This document shows, one piece after another, positions 17,158 through 25,684 of a stretch of 64,000 bases of DNA. Each line of letters begins with the position of its first letter. The first letter of the stretch is position 1. The notes under the pieces are model-generated. The model worked only from the letters and a program-made list of their open reading frames with translations, did not search any database and was not told the origin of the DNA. The stretch lies in contig NZ_OBMJ01000001.1 in NCBI RefSeq assembly GCF_900199205.1, positions 6,813,001 through 6,877,000 on the forward strand. The letters are read 5' to 3'. The translations under genes were made by a program, and so were the position numbers. This DNA is from Streptomyces sp. 1331.2. GTDB taxonomy: Bacteria; Actinomycetota; Actinomycetes; Streptomycetales; Streptomycetaceae.

Positions 17158-18477
17158 ATGACCGTCTCTGTCGCTCTGTTCACGCAGGACCTGAGACTGC
17201 ACGACAACCCGGTCCTGCACGCCGCCTCCCGGGCGGCGGACCAGGTCGTGCCGCTGTTCGTCCTGGACCCGGCCGTGGAGGCGGTCGGTTTCGCCGCGTC
17301 CAACCGGCAGGCGTTCCTCGCCGAGTGCCTGGCGGACCTGGACGCCTCGCTGCGCCGGACCGGCGCTCGGCTGGTGGTCCGCCGGGGCGACCCGGCGGGG
17401 CAGGCCGCCCGGGTGGCCGCCGAGGCCGGCGCCGACACGGTGCACGTGGCGGCGGGCGTCAGCGCGTTCGCCCGGCGGCGCGAGGCCCGGCTGCGGGAGC
17501 GGCTCGGCGGCCGGCTGCACGTGCACGACGGGGTGCTGACCGTGCTCCCGCCGGGCCTGGTCACGCCGGCCGGGCGGGACCACTACGCGGTCTTCACCCC
17601 GTACCACCGGGCCTGGGAGCAGGCGCCGCGCCGGTCGGTGCTGGGTGCGCCGCGGAAGCTGTCCACTCCCGACGGCATCGACGGTGTCGCACTGCCGACG
17701 GCCAAGCCGGTGTCGCCCGCCCTGCCGGAGGGCGGCGAGACGGCGGCCCGTGAGCTCCGGCGGCGCTGGGACATCGATTCCTACGCCGACCTGCACGACG
17801 CGCTCGGCGCCGACGGCACCTCCCGGCTCTCCCCGTACCTGCACTTCGGCTGCCTGTCGGCCAACGAGCTGGCGGCCCTGGCGTCGAAGCACGGCGGCGA
17901 GGGGGCGGCGGGCTTCGTCCGGCAGTTGGCCTGGCGGGACTTCCACCACCAGGTGCTCGCCGCCCGTCCGGACGCGGCCCATCAGGACTACCGCACCCGT
18001 GAGGACCGGTGGCACCGGGACGAGCGCGAGGCCACGGCCTGGCGCGAGGGCCGCACCGGCTACCCGATCGTCGACGCGGGCATGCGCCAGCTCGCCCACG
18101 AGGGCTGGATGCACAACCGGGCCCGGCTGCTGACGGCGAGCTTCCTGGTCAAGACGCTGCACCAGGACTGGCGGATCGGCGCCGCGCACTTCCTGGAGCT
18201 GCTGGTGGACGGCGATCTGGCGAACAACCAGCTGAACTGGCAGTGGGTCGCCGGCACGGGCACCGACACCCGGCCCAACCGGGTGCTCAACCCGCTCCGA
18301 CAGGCCGACCGGTACGACCCGGACGGCGCGTACGTCCGCCGCTGGGTGCCCGAACTCGCCCACCTGCCGGGACTGTCGATCCACCGGCCGTGGCTGCTCG
18401 CCCCCGACTACCCGGCCCCCCTGATCGCGCCGGAGGACCTGTCGGCCCGACTCCGTACCGCCCGAGCCCTGGACTGA
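17158..18477 (+). CDS. phr: Deoxyribodipyrimidine photolyase (CPD photolyase)
   Basis: A 439-aa flavoprotein that uses blue light to split cyclobutane pyrimidine dimers. The ATG at 17158 (MTVSVALFTQDLRLHDN) follows CCGAGGAA; the open frame upstream is not coding. The N-terminal alpha/beta antenna domain (1-130) is followed by the FAD-binding helical domain: GTSRLSPYLHFGCLSANEL near 220, FVRQLAWRDFHHQVL near 250, TGYPIVDAGMRQLAHEGWMH near 300 and LNWQWVAGTGTDTRPNRV near 360, which includes FAD contacts and Trp of the electron-transfer chain. It sits beside the broken sigma/MerR pair and 13 bp before an SDR gene, a context typical of light-induced loci. Confidence 0.95.
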   Translation: MTVSVALFTQDLRLHDNPVLHAASRAADQVVPLFVLDPAVEAVGFAASNRQAFLAECLADLDASLRRTGARLVVRRGDPAGQAARVAAEAGADTVHVAAGVSAFARRREARLRERLGGRLHVHDGVLTVLPPGLVTPAGRDHYAVFTPYHRAWEQAPRRSVLGAPRKLSTPDGIDGVALPTAKPVSPALPEGGETAARELRRRWDIDSYADLHDALGADGTSRLSPYLHFGCLSANELAALASKHGGEGAAGFVRQLAWRDFHHQVLAARPDAAHQDYRTREDRWHRDEREATAWREGRTGYPIVDAGMRQLAHEGWMHNRARLLTASFLVKTLHQDWRIGAAHFLELLVDGDLANNQLNWQWVAGTGTDTRPNRVLNPLRQADRYDPDGAYVRRWVPELAHLPGLSIHRPWLLAPDYPAPLIAPEDLSARLRTARALD

Positions 18478-18490
18478 CCGGGAGGCCGCC

Positions 18491-19990
18491 ATGACAGCAC
18501 CGCTCACCTGCCTGGTCACCGGCGCCACCGGCTACATCGGCGGCCGCCTGGTGCCCGAACTGCTCGCCGCCGGCCACCGGGTGCGCTGCCTGGCCCGAGA
18601 CCCGGGACGGCTGCGCGACCAGCCGTGGCGGGCCCGGGTGGAGGCCGCGCGCGGCGACGTCACCCGGCCCGAGACGCTCGCCGGGGCGCTGGACGGCGTG
18701 GACGTCGCCTACTACCTGGTCCACTCGCTGGGCACCGGGCCCGGGTTCGAGGCCACCGACCGGCAGGCCGCCCGGGACTTCGGTGCCGCGGCCCGGGCCG
18801 CCGGGGTGCGCCGGATCGTCTATCTGGGCGGGCTCGTCCCGAGCGGCGTCCCGCTGGCCCGGCTCTCGCCGCACCTGCGCTCGCGTGCCGAGGTCGGGCA
18901 GCAGCTGCGCGACAGCGGCGTGCCGACCGCCGAACTCCGGGCGGCGGTGATCATCGGCTCCGGATCGGCCTCCTTCGAGATGCTCCGCTACCTCACCGAG
19001 CGGCTCCCGGTGATGGTCACCCCGCGCTGGGTGAACACCCGGATCCAGCCGATCGCGGTCCGTGACGTGCTGCGCCACCTGGTGGCGGTCGCCGACCTGC
19101 CGCCCGAGGTGAACCGGAGCTTCGACCTCGGCGGCCCCGACATCCTGACGTACCGGCAGATGATGCAGGGCTACGCCCGGGTGGCCGCCCTGCCGCCCCG
19201 GCTGATCCTGCCGACGCCGCTGCTCACCCCCTGGCTCTCCAGCCACTGGGTGGGTCTGGTCACCCCCGTGCCGAACTCCATCGCCCGGCCGCTCGTCGAA
19301 TCGCTGCGCCATGAAGTGGTCTGCTCCGAACGCGACATCGCCCTGTATTCGCCCGACCCGCCCGACGGCCCGGTGGGCTTCGACCGTGCCGTCGAGCTGG
19401 CGCTGCGCCGGATCCGCGACGCCGAGGTCTCCACCCACTGGTCCTCGGCCAGCCTGCCCGGTGCCCCCAGCGACCCGCTGCCCACCGACCCCGACTGGGC
19501 CGGCGGCAGCCTCTACCAGGACGTGCAGGAACTCCGGGTGCCCGCCCCGCCCGAGACCGTGTGGCGGGTGGTGGAGGGGATCGGCGGCGACAACGGCTGG
19601 TACTCCTTCCCGCTGGCCTGGGCGGTGCGCGGCCGGCTCGACCGCCTGGTCGGCGGCATCGGGCTGCGCCGCGGCCGCCGCGACCCGGCCCGGCTGCGGG
19701 TCGGCGATCCGCTGGACTTCTGGCGGGTCGAGGAGGTCGACTCCGGGCGGCTGCTGAGGCTGCGCGCCGAGATGCGGCTGCCCGGACTCGCCTGGCTGGA
19801 AATCTCGGTGGCCCCGGACGGCAACGGCGGCACCCACTACCGCCAGCGCGCCCTGTTCCACCCGCACGGGCTCGCCGGACACGTCTACTGGTGGTCGGTC
19901 GCCCCGTTCCACTCGGTGGTCTTCGGCAACATGGCACGCAACATCACCGGACAGGTCCCCACCGACCGCCGACGGAGGCAGCCGCGATGA
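18491..19990 (+). CDS. SDR-family NAD(P)-binding protein with DUF2867-like C-terminus
   Basis: A 499-aa protein. The N-terminal 300 residues are an atypical short-chain dehydrogenase (LVTGATGYIGGRLVPELL with the GxxGxxG nucleotide loop near residue 10). The C-terminal 160 residues match the DUF2867-type extension (VPAPPETVWRVVEGIGGDNG, GDPLDFWRVEEVDSGRLLRL). Such proteins often accompany photolyase and carotenoid genes in actinomycetes, but the substrate is unknown. The ATG follows GGGAGGCCGCC, 13 bp after the photolyase stop, so the two are co-transcribed. Its stop overlaps the next ATG. Confidence 0.88.
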   Translation: MTAPLTCLVTGATGYIGGRLVPELLAAGHRVRCLARDPGRLRDQPWRARVEAARGDVTRPETLAGALDGVDVAYYLVHSLGTGPGFEATDRQAARDFGAAARAAGVRRIVYLGGLVPSGVPLARLSPHLRSRAEVGQQLRDSGVPTAELRAAVIIGSGSASFEMLRYLTERLPVMVTPRWVNTRIQPIAVRDVLRHLVAVADLPPEVNRSFDLGGPDILTYRQMMQGYARVAALPPRLILPTPLLTPWLSSHWVGLVTPVPNSIARPLVESLRHEVVCSERDIALYSPDPPDGPVGFDRAVELALRRIRDAEVSTHWSSASLPGAPSDPLPTDPDWAGGSLYQDVQELRVPAPPETVWRVVEGIGGDNGWYSFPLAWAVRGRLDRLVGGIGLRRGRRDPARLRVGDPLDFWRVEEVDSGRLLRLRAEMRLPGLAWLEISVAPDGNGGTHYRQRALFHPHGLAGHVYWWSVAPFHSVVFGNMARNITGQVPTDRRRRQPR

Positions 19991-20397
19991 ACCGCCCCCT
20001 GCCCAGGGCCGTGGGCGCTGCGACGGCGGTGTCCGGCGTCGCCGTGGCGGCCCGCCCGGTGCTGCTCGCCGCCCCGTCCGGCCCCGACGGCACGGTGCCC
20101 CGGCCGGTGGCGACCTGCCTGCGCCCGCTCGCGCTGCGGGACGCGGCCTGTGGCCTGGCGACGGCCTGCGTGCCGGACGACCGCAGCCTGCGCACCGCCA
20201 CCTTGCTGCGGATCGCCTCCGACCTCGACACCTGCTGGCGCACCAGCTCGACACTGCGGCAGGCCGAAGCCCGGGTACGGGTGGCGACGGTTGCACGCGG
20301 GCGGCGTCAGAAGTGCAGGACGCCGATGTCGCGGACGGTCTGGGCGAGGGCCCGGACGAGTTCGTTCTCTCCGTCCCTGCGCCACACCAGGGCGTAG
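19987..20397 (+). pseudogene. Truncated gene downstream of the SDR gene
   Basis: The ATG overlaps the SDR stop by 4 bp (ATGA). The first 85 residues look natural (MNRPLPRAVGAATAVSGVAV, then LRPLALRDAACGLATACVPD, TATLLRIASDL), resembling small membrane proteins that follow SDR/DUF2867 genes. After about position 20240 the frame becomes Arg/Thr-rich with no family character and runs antisense into the 3' end of the LysR gene at 20307-21197. I read this as a gene whose 3' end was replaced at a recombination junction. Confidence 0.5.
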
Positions 20398-21197
20398 GGA
20401 ATCGTCCCCATGTCGGGGACGGGAATGAAGCGGACGTGGGACATGGACCAGTAGCGGGTGACGTGGGAGGGGAAGGGGTGAACGATCTCGCCGGTGCTGA
20501 CGAGGTGGATCAGTTCGTCGGCGTTGGTGACCTGTTCGACGCGTTCGATCGGCTTCCCCCGGGCCGTGTGGAACGACAGGTAGGCGTCTTCCCAGTAGTC
20601 GGGCATGTCGGGTGGCATGGCATGGGCGAAGTCGGCCAGGGCCTCGAACGGGACGGAGTGCCGTTCGGCGAGCTCGTGGTCTGCGGCGACGGCCAGGACG
20701 CGGGGGTCGCGGAAGAGGATGGGGCCGACGGTGAGATCGGGCTCGTCGACGGGCAACCAGGTGAGGAAGACGTCCATGTCGCCCTCGCGCAGCCTGGCGA
20801 ACGGGTCGAGGTAAGGCGCCCGGCGCAGCTGCAGTTCCCACTGGGGATGACGGGAGCGGAAGGTCTCCCAGTAGGGGTACATGTCGGGCACGTTGAACGG
20901 CAGCATGCCGACGCGCAGGCGTGCGGTCTTGCCGCGGCTGGCCATCCGGGCGCGTTCGAGGCTGTCGCGCAGGTTCGCGTAGACCGGCCGCAGGTCGCTG
21001 CGGAGCTGCTGGCCGAGCGGGGTCAGGCGGATCTGGCGGCGGTTGGAACGGTCGAACAACAGGCCTCCCAGTCTTCGCTCCTGGCGTCCGATCACCTGGC
21101 TGACACGAGCCTGCGTGAGGTGCAACCGGGCGGCCGCCCTGCCGAAGTGCAGTTCCTCGGCCAACGTCAGAAAGATCTCGATGTCGCGTATTTCCAC
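20307..21197 (-). CDS. LysR-family transcriptional regulator
   Basis: A 296-aa LysR-type regulator. The N-terminal winged helix-turn-helix covers residues 1-60 (IEIFLTLAEELHFGRAAARL, LTQARVSQVIGRQERRLGG). The effector-binding domain (about 90-296) begins LRVGMLPFNVPDMYPYWETF and contains ADHELAERHSVPFEALADF. It is divergent from the operon starting near 21448-21759, so by the usual LysR logic it probably controls those genes and itself through the 21198-21447 intergenic region. Effector unknown. The 3' end overlaps the truncated gene on the other strand. Confidence 0.9.
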   Translation of the reverse strand: MEIRDIEIFLTLAEELHFGRAAARLHLTQARVSQVIGRQERRLGGLLFDRSNRRQIRLTPLGQQLRSDLRPVYANLRDSLERARMASRGKTARLRVGMLPFNVPDMYPYWETFRSRHPQWELQLRRAPYLDPFARLREGDMDVFLTWLPVDEPDLTVGPILFRDPRVLAVAADHELAERHSVPFEALADFAHAMPPDMPDYWEDAYLSFHTARGKPIERVEQVTNADELIHLVSTGEIVHPFPSHVTRYWSMSHVRFIPVPDMGTIPYALVWRRDGENELVRALAQTVRDIGVLHF

Positions 21198-21447
21198 CTG
21201 TGCCGCCCCGTCATAAGTCTCAGTTATCGGATCTTACTGATCTTCGACGTTGATGGGCGCGGTGGAGAGTTGGAAGATCGACAGCGGCCGGAACCGCCGC
21301 GCGGTGGTCCGCGGGCGGTGCGGCGCCCGTACCGGTGACACCGCACCGCCAGGAGGCCCGCCTGCGGCCGCCGACAGCGTGCCTGACGGGAGACCAGCTG
21401 TTGTCCCAGGGCGCCGGCACACCCGCACCCCCAGGAAGGACACCCTC

Positions 21448-21758
21448 ATGAAGCCCCTCGCCGCCGGCGTCACCGTTTCACAGGAGGAGATGCGCGCCGT
21501 CGTCACCCTCGTTGCCCAGGTCGAGCACGCCCGGCGAAACGGCCTGCCGGACGCGTTCACGGAGCTGTCCCGTTAGGACGCGACCCGCTGACCGGCCTGG
21601 GAGAGATCTGCGCCTTCGCCCACCGAGCTCTGCCCGGCACGACCCGTCAGCCGCCGACCGTCACCTACGAAGCCGAGTCCATCGTGGTCATCCGGCCCGA
21701 CCTCGCCGTGATCAAGATCCGTCAGCGGCCGATCAGCCCTACAGACCGGAGTACCACC
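21448..21758 (+). pseudogene. Broken SnoaL/SgcJ-like (NTF2-fold) gene
   Basis: The ATG at 21448 has AGGAAGGA upstream and opens a 42-codon frame (EEMRAVVTLVAQVEHARRNG) that stops at 21576. Immediately afterwards, in another frame, the sequence encodes GRDPLTGLGEICAFAHRALP, TVTYEAESIVVIRPDLAVIK and IRQRP. Together these look like the start and end of an NTF2-like (SgcJ/SnoaL) protein with the middle missing and a frameshift. The second part has lost its stop and runs in frame into the MFS gene at 21759. Confidence 0.55.
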
Positions 21759-22952
21759 ATGACCATCGTCGATTCCGCGACCGTTTGCACCACCGACGCC
21801 GGTGAGCGAACACCCCTCACCAGGTGGCTCGCCGTCGTCGCGATGGCGGTCGGAACGTTCGCGCTGGTGACCGTCGAGTCCCTGCCCGTCGGGCTGCTCC
21901 CCTTCATCGGCAGCGCGATGGACGTCTCCGAGGGGACCGCTGGACTGATGGTGACCGTGCCCGGCCTGGTCGCCTCCGTCACGGCACCGCTGCTCCCGGT
22001 GGCGATCCGGCACCTCGACCGGCGGGTCGCCCTGATCGGCCTGATCACCCTCATGGTGCTGGCCAACGGCCTGACAGCACTGGCACCCAACTTCGCCGTC
22101 CTGCTGGGTTCGCGCTTCCTCGTCGGCATCAGCATCGGCGGCTTCTGGGCACTCGCCGCAGGTCTCGCCGTGCGGTTGGTGCCGGAGCGCTCCATCCCCC
22201 GGGCCATTTCGATCGTCTTCGGCGGCGCGACGGCCGCCAACGTCCTGGGCGTACCGGCCGGGACGCTGATCGGCGGGCTCGCGGACTGGCGGGCGGCGTT
22301 CGTGGCCGCGGGCGCACTGGGTCTCCTCGTGCTGGTGGCCCTGCTCCTCCTGCTGCCTCCCATGCCCGCCCAGCAGGTCGTTCAGCTGCGTACGCTGCCG
22401 CAGCAGTTCCGCCACCCCGTGGTACGAGCCGGCGTCCTCGCCACCTTTCTCCTGGTCGGCGGTCACTTCGCCGCCTTCACCTTCGTCAGCCCGATCCTCC
22501 AGGCCACCTCCGGGATCGACGAGGCGATGATCGGCCCGCTGCTGCTCGGCTTCGGCGTCGCCGGCATCCTCGGCAACTTCCTCGCCGGCGCGGCTGCGGA
22601 GCGGAACATCCGCGCGACCATCATCACCATCGGCGGCGTGCTGACCGTCGTCCTCGGGCTCTTCCCCCTCGCCGGTCGCACCCCGGTCAGCGGCGCGCTC
22701 CTGCTGATGGCATGGGGGCTGGCCTTCGGCGGCGTACCGGTCGCCGTCCAGACCTGGATCCTCAAGGCCGCACCCGAATCGACCGAGGCGGCCACCGCCC
22801 TGAACACCTCCGTCTACAACCTCGCCATCGCACTCGGCGCCCTCCTCGGTGGAATCGTCGCCACCCACCTCTTCGTCAACGCCGCCCTGACGACCGGGGC
22901 CCTCTTCACCCTCCTCACCTCCCTCGCCGTATGGAGCGCGCGCAGGAGCTGA
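21759..22952 (+). CDS. MFS transporter, DHA1-like (Bcr/AraJ type)
   Basis: A 397-aa protein with 12 TM helices. The start at 21759 (MTIVDSATVCTTDAGER) has GGAG upstream (ACCGGAGTACC). The upstream in-frame residues belong to the broken NTF2-like gene. Typical DHA1 features are VTVESLPVGLLPFIGSAMDV in TM1 and its loop, a long TM5 with GGATAANVLGVPAGTLIGG, and the TM7-8 motif VGGHFAAFTFVSPILQ. This class exports sugars or small drugs (AraJ/Bcr-like). It heads the LysR-linked gene group. Confidence 0.88.
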   Translation: MTIVDSATVCTTDAGERTPLTRWLAVVAMAVGTFALVTVESLPVGLLPFIGSAMDVSEGTAGLMVTVPGLVASVTAPLLPVAIRHLDRRVALIGLITLMVLANGLTALAPNFAVLLGSRFLVGISIGGFWALAAGLAVRLVPERSIPRAISIVFGGATAANVLGVPAGTLIGGLADWRAAFVAAGALGLLVLVALLLLLPPMPAQQVVQLRTLPQQFRHPVVRAGVLATFLLVGGHFAAFTFVSPILQATSGIDEAMIGPLLLGFGVAGILGNFLAGAAAERNIRATIITIGGVLTVVLGLFPLAGRTPVSGALLLMAWGLAFGGVPVAVQTWILKAAPESTEAATALNTSVYNLAIALGALLGGIVATHLFVNAALTTGALFTLLTSLAVWSARRS

Positions 22953-23067
22953 CCGGCGGACCGGACACGCCTGCGCACGCACCCACACACGCACCCGAAA
23001 CTCCCACACCCGAGACCCCGGCGGACCGAGCCCCGGGCGTCTCGTCCCTCAGACAGGAGTGCCGCAC

Positions 23068-23961
23068 ATGCACGTCTCAGCCGACACCGCGAGCCGCGTC
23101 TGGTTCATCACCGGCGCCAGCCGGGGCCTCGGCCGCGCCTTCGCCGAGGCGGCGCTGACCGCAGGCGACCGCGTCGCGGTCGCCGCCCGCACCACGGCCC
23201 CGCTCGACGAACTGGCGGCCGCCCACCCCGGACGGGTGCTGCCCCTCGGGCTGGACGTGACCGACCGCGACGCGGTGTTCGCCGCCGTCGCCGAGGCGGT
23301 CGCCCACTTCGGTCGGCTCGACATCGTCGTCAACAACGCCGGAATGCTGTCGATGGGCATGGTCGAGGAGTTCACCGAGGCCGAGGCCCGGGCCCAACTG
23401 GACACCAACTTCTTCGGCGCCCTCTGGGTCTCCCAGGCCGTCATACCGGTCCTGCGTGAACAGGGCTCCGGGCACCTCGTGCAGGTCTCCAGCATCGCCG
23501 CCCTGGGCGGCTTCCCCAGCACCGGTCTCTACAGCGCCAGCAAGTTCGCCCTGGAGGGGCTCAGCGAAGCCCTGGCCGCGGAAGCCGCCGGCTTCGGAGT
23601 CAAGCTGACCATCGTCCAGCCCGGCGGCTACTGGACGGACCTCTACACCGCCATGCGCAACACGAGCCCCCTGGAGGCGTACGCGCCGCTGCGGGAGGAG
23701 TTGGCCAAGCAGTTCGCCGAGGGCTCGGTCGACAGCGACCCGAAGCTCGCCGCGGCCGCGCTGCTCAAGCTGGTCGACAGCGACGAGCCACCGCTGCGCC
23801 TCCTCCTCGGCAGCATGGTCTACGACCTCGCGTTCGACATCGTCCGCACCCGCATGGCCACCTGGGCGGCGTGGGAGAAGGTCAGCCGGGCCGCGGAACA
23901 CGCGATCCCCGGCCCTGTCACCGCGGACGCGGCGGCCGAGCCTCGCGAGGAGAACCCGTGA
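23068..23961 (+). CDS. SDR-family oxidoreductase (classical)
   Basis: A 297-aa short-chain dehydrogenase. The ATG at 23068 (MHVSADTASRVWFITGASRG) sits 9 bases after AGGAG; an upstream GTG is less well placed. It has the TGASRGLG nucleotide-binding loop, NNAG at the end of beta-4, the catalytic Ser in SSIAALGG, and YSASKFALEG with the YxxxK pair. An Arg after the first strand (AARTTA) suggests NADPH preference. It probably reduces or oxidises an aldehyde or ketone. It is in line with the MFS gene upstream and the NTF2-like gene downstream. Confidence 0.9.
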   Translation: MHVSADTASRVWFITGASRGLGRAFAEAALTAGDRVAVAARTTAPLDELAAAHPGRVLPLGLDVTDRDAVFAAVAEAVAHFGRLDIVVNNAGMLSMGMVEEFTEAEARAQLDTNFFGALWVSQAVIPVLREQGSGHLVQVSSIAALGGFPSTGLYSASKFALEGLSEALAAEAAGFGVKLTIVQPGGYWTDLYTAMRNTSPLEAYAPLREELAKQFAEGSVDSDPKLAAAALLKLVDSDEPPLRLLLGSMVYDLAFDIVRTRMATWAAWEKVSRAAEHAIPGPVTADAAAEPREENP

Positions 23962-23994
23962 CCGACCGTTCGTGGGACTGCTGAGAGGTGCGGC

Positions 23995-24405
23995 ATGTCG
24001 TTCCGTACCACGGCCGAGGTCGTCCACCGTTTCAACCGGGTCTTCCTCGACCATGACACCTCGCCACTCGCCGAGCTGATCGCCGACGACTGCGTGATGG
24101 AGGCGAGGGGGCCGGCCCCCGACGGAGCCCGCTACGAAGGGCGCGCCGAGTGCCTGGAGTTCTGCCGGGCCCTCGCCGAGGACCGCGCGGGCCGGTTCGA
24201 GTCGGAAGCCGTCGTCGTCACCGGTGAACGGGCCACGGTCCGCTGGCGGTACTACTTCGGCGACGAACCCACCGACTCCGTCCGCGGCGTGAACCTCATC
24301 CTCGTGCAGGACGGCCGGATCGTCGAGTCCCTCGGCTACGGCAAGAGCGCGGGCGACGCCACGCCGGCCGGGGCCGAAATCCATGGAAAGCAAAGGAAAT
24401 CCTGA
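23995..24405 (+). CDS. NTF2-like/SnoaL-fold protein
   Basis: A 136-aa cone-shaped alpha+beta barrel protein: TAEVVHRFNRVFLDHDTSPL (helix 1), ELIADDCVMEARGPAPDG, YEGRAECLEFCRALAED, then beta strands ATVRWRYYFGDE and GVNLILVQDGRIVESLGYG. The family includes small isomerases, cyclases and hydrolases, and non-enzymatic binding proteins, so no reaction is assigned. It is preceded by GAGAGGTGCGGC and followed at once by the glycosyltransferase gene, hence probably the same transcript. Confidence 0.82.
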   Translation: MSFRTTAEVVHRFNRVFLDHDTSPLAELIADDCVMEARGPAPDGARYEGRAECLEFCRALAEDRAGRFESEAVVVTGERATVRWRYYFGDEPTDSVRGVNLILVQDGRIVESLGYGKSAGDATPAGAEIHGKQRKS

Positions 24406-24406
24406 A

Positions 24407-25684
24407 ATGCGTGTGTTGTTGGTGGCGTACGGTTCGCGAGGGGACGTCGAGCCGATGCTCGGGCTCGGGGCGGAACTGCGGGCGCTCGGCGCGGAAGTGC
24501 AGGTGTGCGCTCCGCCGGACTTCGCGGAGTTGCTGGACGGTGCCGGCATCCCCCTGGTGCCGCTCGGCCGGTCGCTGCGCGCGATGGCGACCGGGGCCGT
24601 GACCGGGACGGGGAAGCCGCTGCCGGCGGAGAGCCTGTCCGAGCGTGCGGCCCGGATGGTCGCCGAGACGTACGAATCCGCCGCCGCGGTGGCCGAGGGA
24701 TGCGACGTCGTCGTGGCGACCGGCTTGATCCCGGCCGCAGCCGCCGCGCGGTCGGTGGCCGAGAAGCTGGGCGTCCCCTACGTGTTCGTCGCCTACTTCC
24801 CGACCTACCTGCCGTCGCCGCACCACCCGCCGCTCGCGTGGCCGGGCCGGCCGCTCCCGCCGGAGGTGACCGACAACCGGGTGCTGTGGGACCTGAACAC
24901 CGAGCACATGAACGCGCTGTTCGGCGAGGCGATCAACACCCACCGGGCCGCGATCGGCCTGCCCTCGGTGGAGAACGTCCGCGACCACGTCTTCACCGAT
25001 CGCCCGTGGCTGGCGGCCGACCCGACCCTGAGCCCGTGGCCGCAGCCGGCCGACCTCGACGTGGTGCAGACCGGCGCATGGATCCGGCCGGACGACCGCC
25101 CGCTCCCGGCCGACCTGGGGGCGTTCCTGGACGCCGGCGCACCCCCGGTGTACGTGGGCTTCGGCAGCATGCCCGTCCACGACGCGCAGAGCGTCGCCCG
25201 GACGGCCGTCGAGGCGGTCCGCGCGCAGGGCCGGCGGGTCCTTCTCTCCCGCGGCTGGGCCGACCTGACCCTGACCGACGACCGGGACGACTGCTTCGCC
25301 GTCGGCGAGGTCAACCAGCAGGCACTGTTCACCCGGGTCGCCGCCGTCGTGCACCACGGTGGCGCGGGCACCACGACGACGGCCGCCCGGGCCGGCGCGC
25401 CGCAGGTGGTGGTACCGCAGATGGCGGACCAGCCGTACTGGGCGGGCCGGGTGGCCGAGCTGGGCATCGGCGTGGCACACGACGGTCCGACCCTGACCTA
25501 CGAGTCCCTGTCGGCCGCACTCAAGACGGCCCTGAACCCCGGGACCCGCGTACGAGCGGCTGCCGTGGCCGACACCGTCCGCACCGGCGGGGCGACGGCG
25601 GCCGCGGAGCTGCTGCGCGACAGGGTCGGCCGGGGAAGGCAGCACGTGTCCGCCCCGCACCCTGCAGTCGGGGAGAGGGTATGA
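24407..25684 (+). CDS. GT1-family glycosyltransferase (GT-B fold)
   Basis: A 425-aa enzyme. The ATG at 24407 follows AAAGGAAAT; a frame starting at 24383 is possible. The N-terminal acceptor domain opens MRVLLVAYGSRGDVEPMLGL, characteristic of the natural-product GT1 group that includes glycopeptide and macrolide glycosyltransferases. The C-terminal donor domain has VYVGFGSMPVHD, AVVHHGGAGTTTTAARAGAP and VVVPQMADQPYWAGRV, with the HHGGAGTT sugar-nucleotide loop. It would transfer a sugar from UDP or dTDP to a small lipophilic acceptor. The MFS gene overlaps its stop by 4 bp, suggesting glycosylation coupled to export. Confidence 0.92.
   Translation: MRVLLVAYGSRGDVEPMLGLGAELRALGAEVQVCAPPDFAELLDGAGIPLVPLGRSLRAMATGAVTGTGKPLPAESLSERAARMVAETYESAAAVAEGCDVVVATGLIPAAAAARSVAEKLGVPYVFVAYFPTYLPSPHHPPLAWPGRPLPPEVTDNRVLWDLNTEHMNALFGEAINTHRAAIGLPSVENVRDHVFTDRPWLAADPTLSPWPQPADLDVVQTGAWIRPDDRPLPADLGAFLDAGAPPVYVGFGSMPVHDAQSVARTAVEAVRAQGRRVLLSRGWADLTLTDDRDDCFAVGEVNQQALFTRVAAVVHHGGAGTTTTAARAGAPQVVVPQMADQPYWAGRVAELGIGVAHDGPTLTYESLSAALKTALNPGTRVRAAAVADTVRTGGATAAAELLRDRVGRGRQHVSAPHPAVGERV

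Noticed and set aside
16477..18528. A 683-codon minus-strand frame spanning photolyase and sigma factor
   Set aside because: Only its last part (sigma region 2) is coding; the rest is the complement of the photolyase gene.
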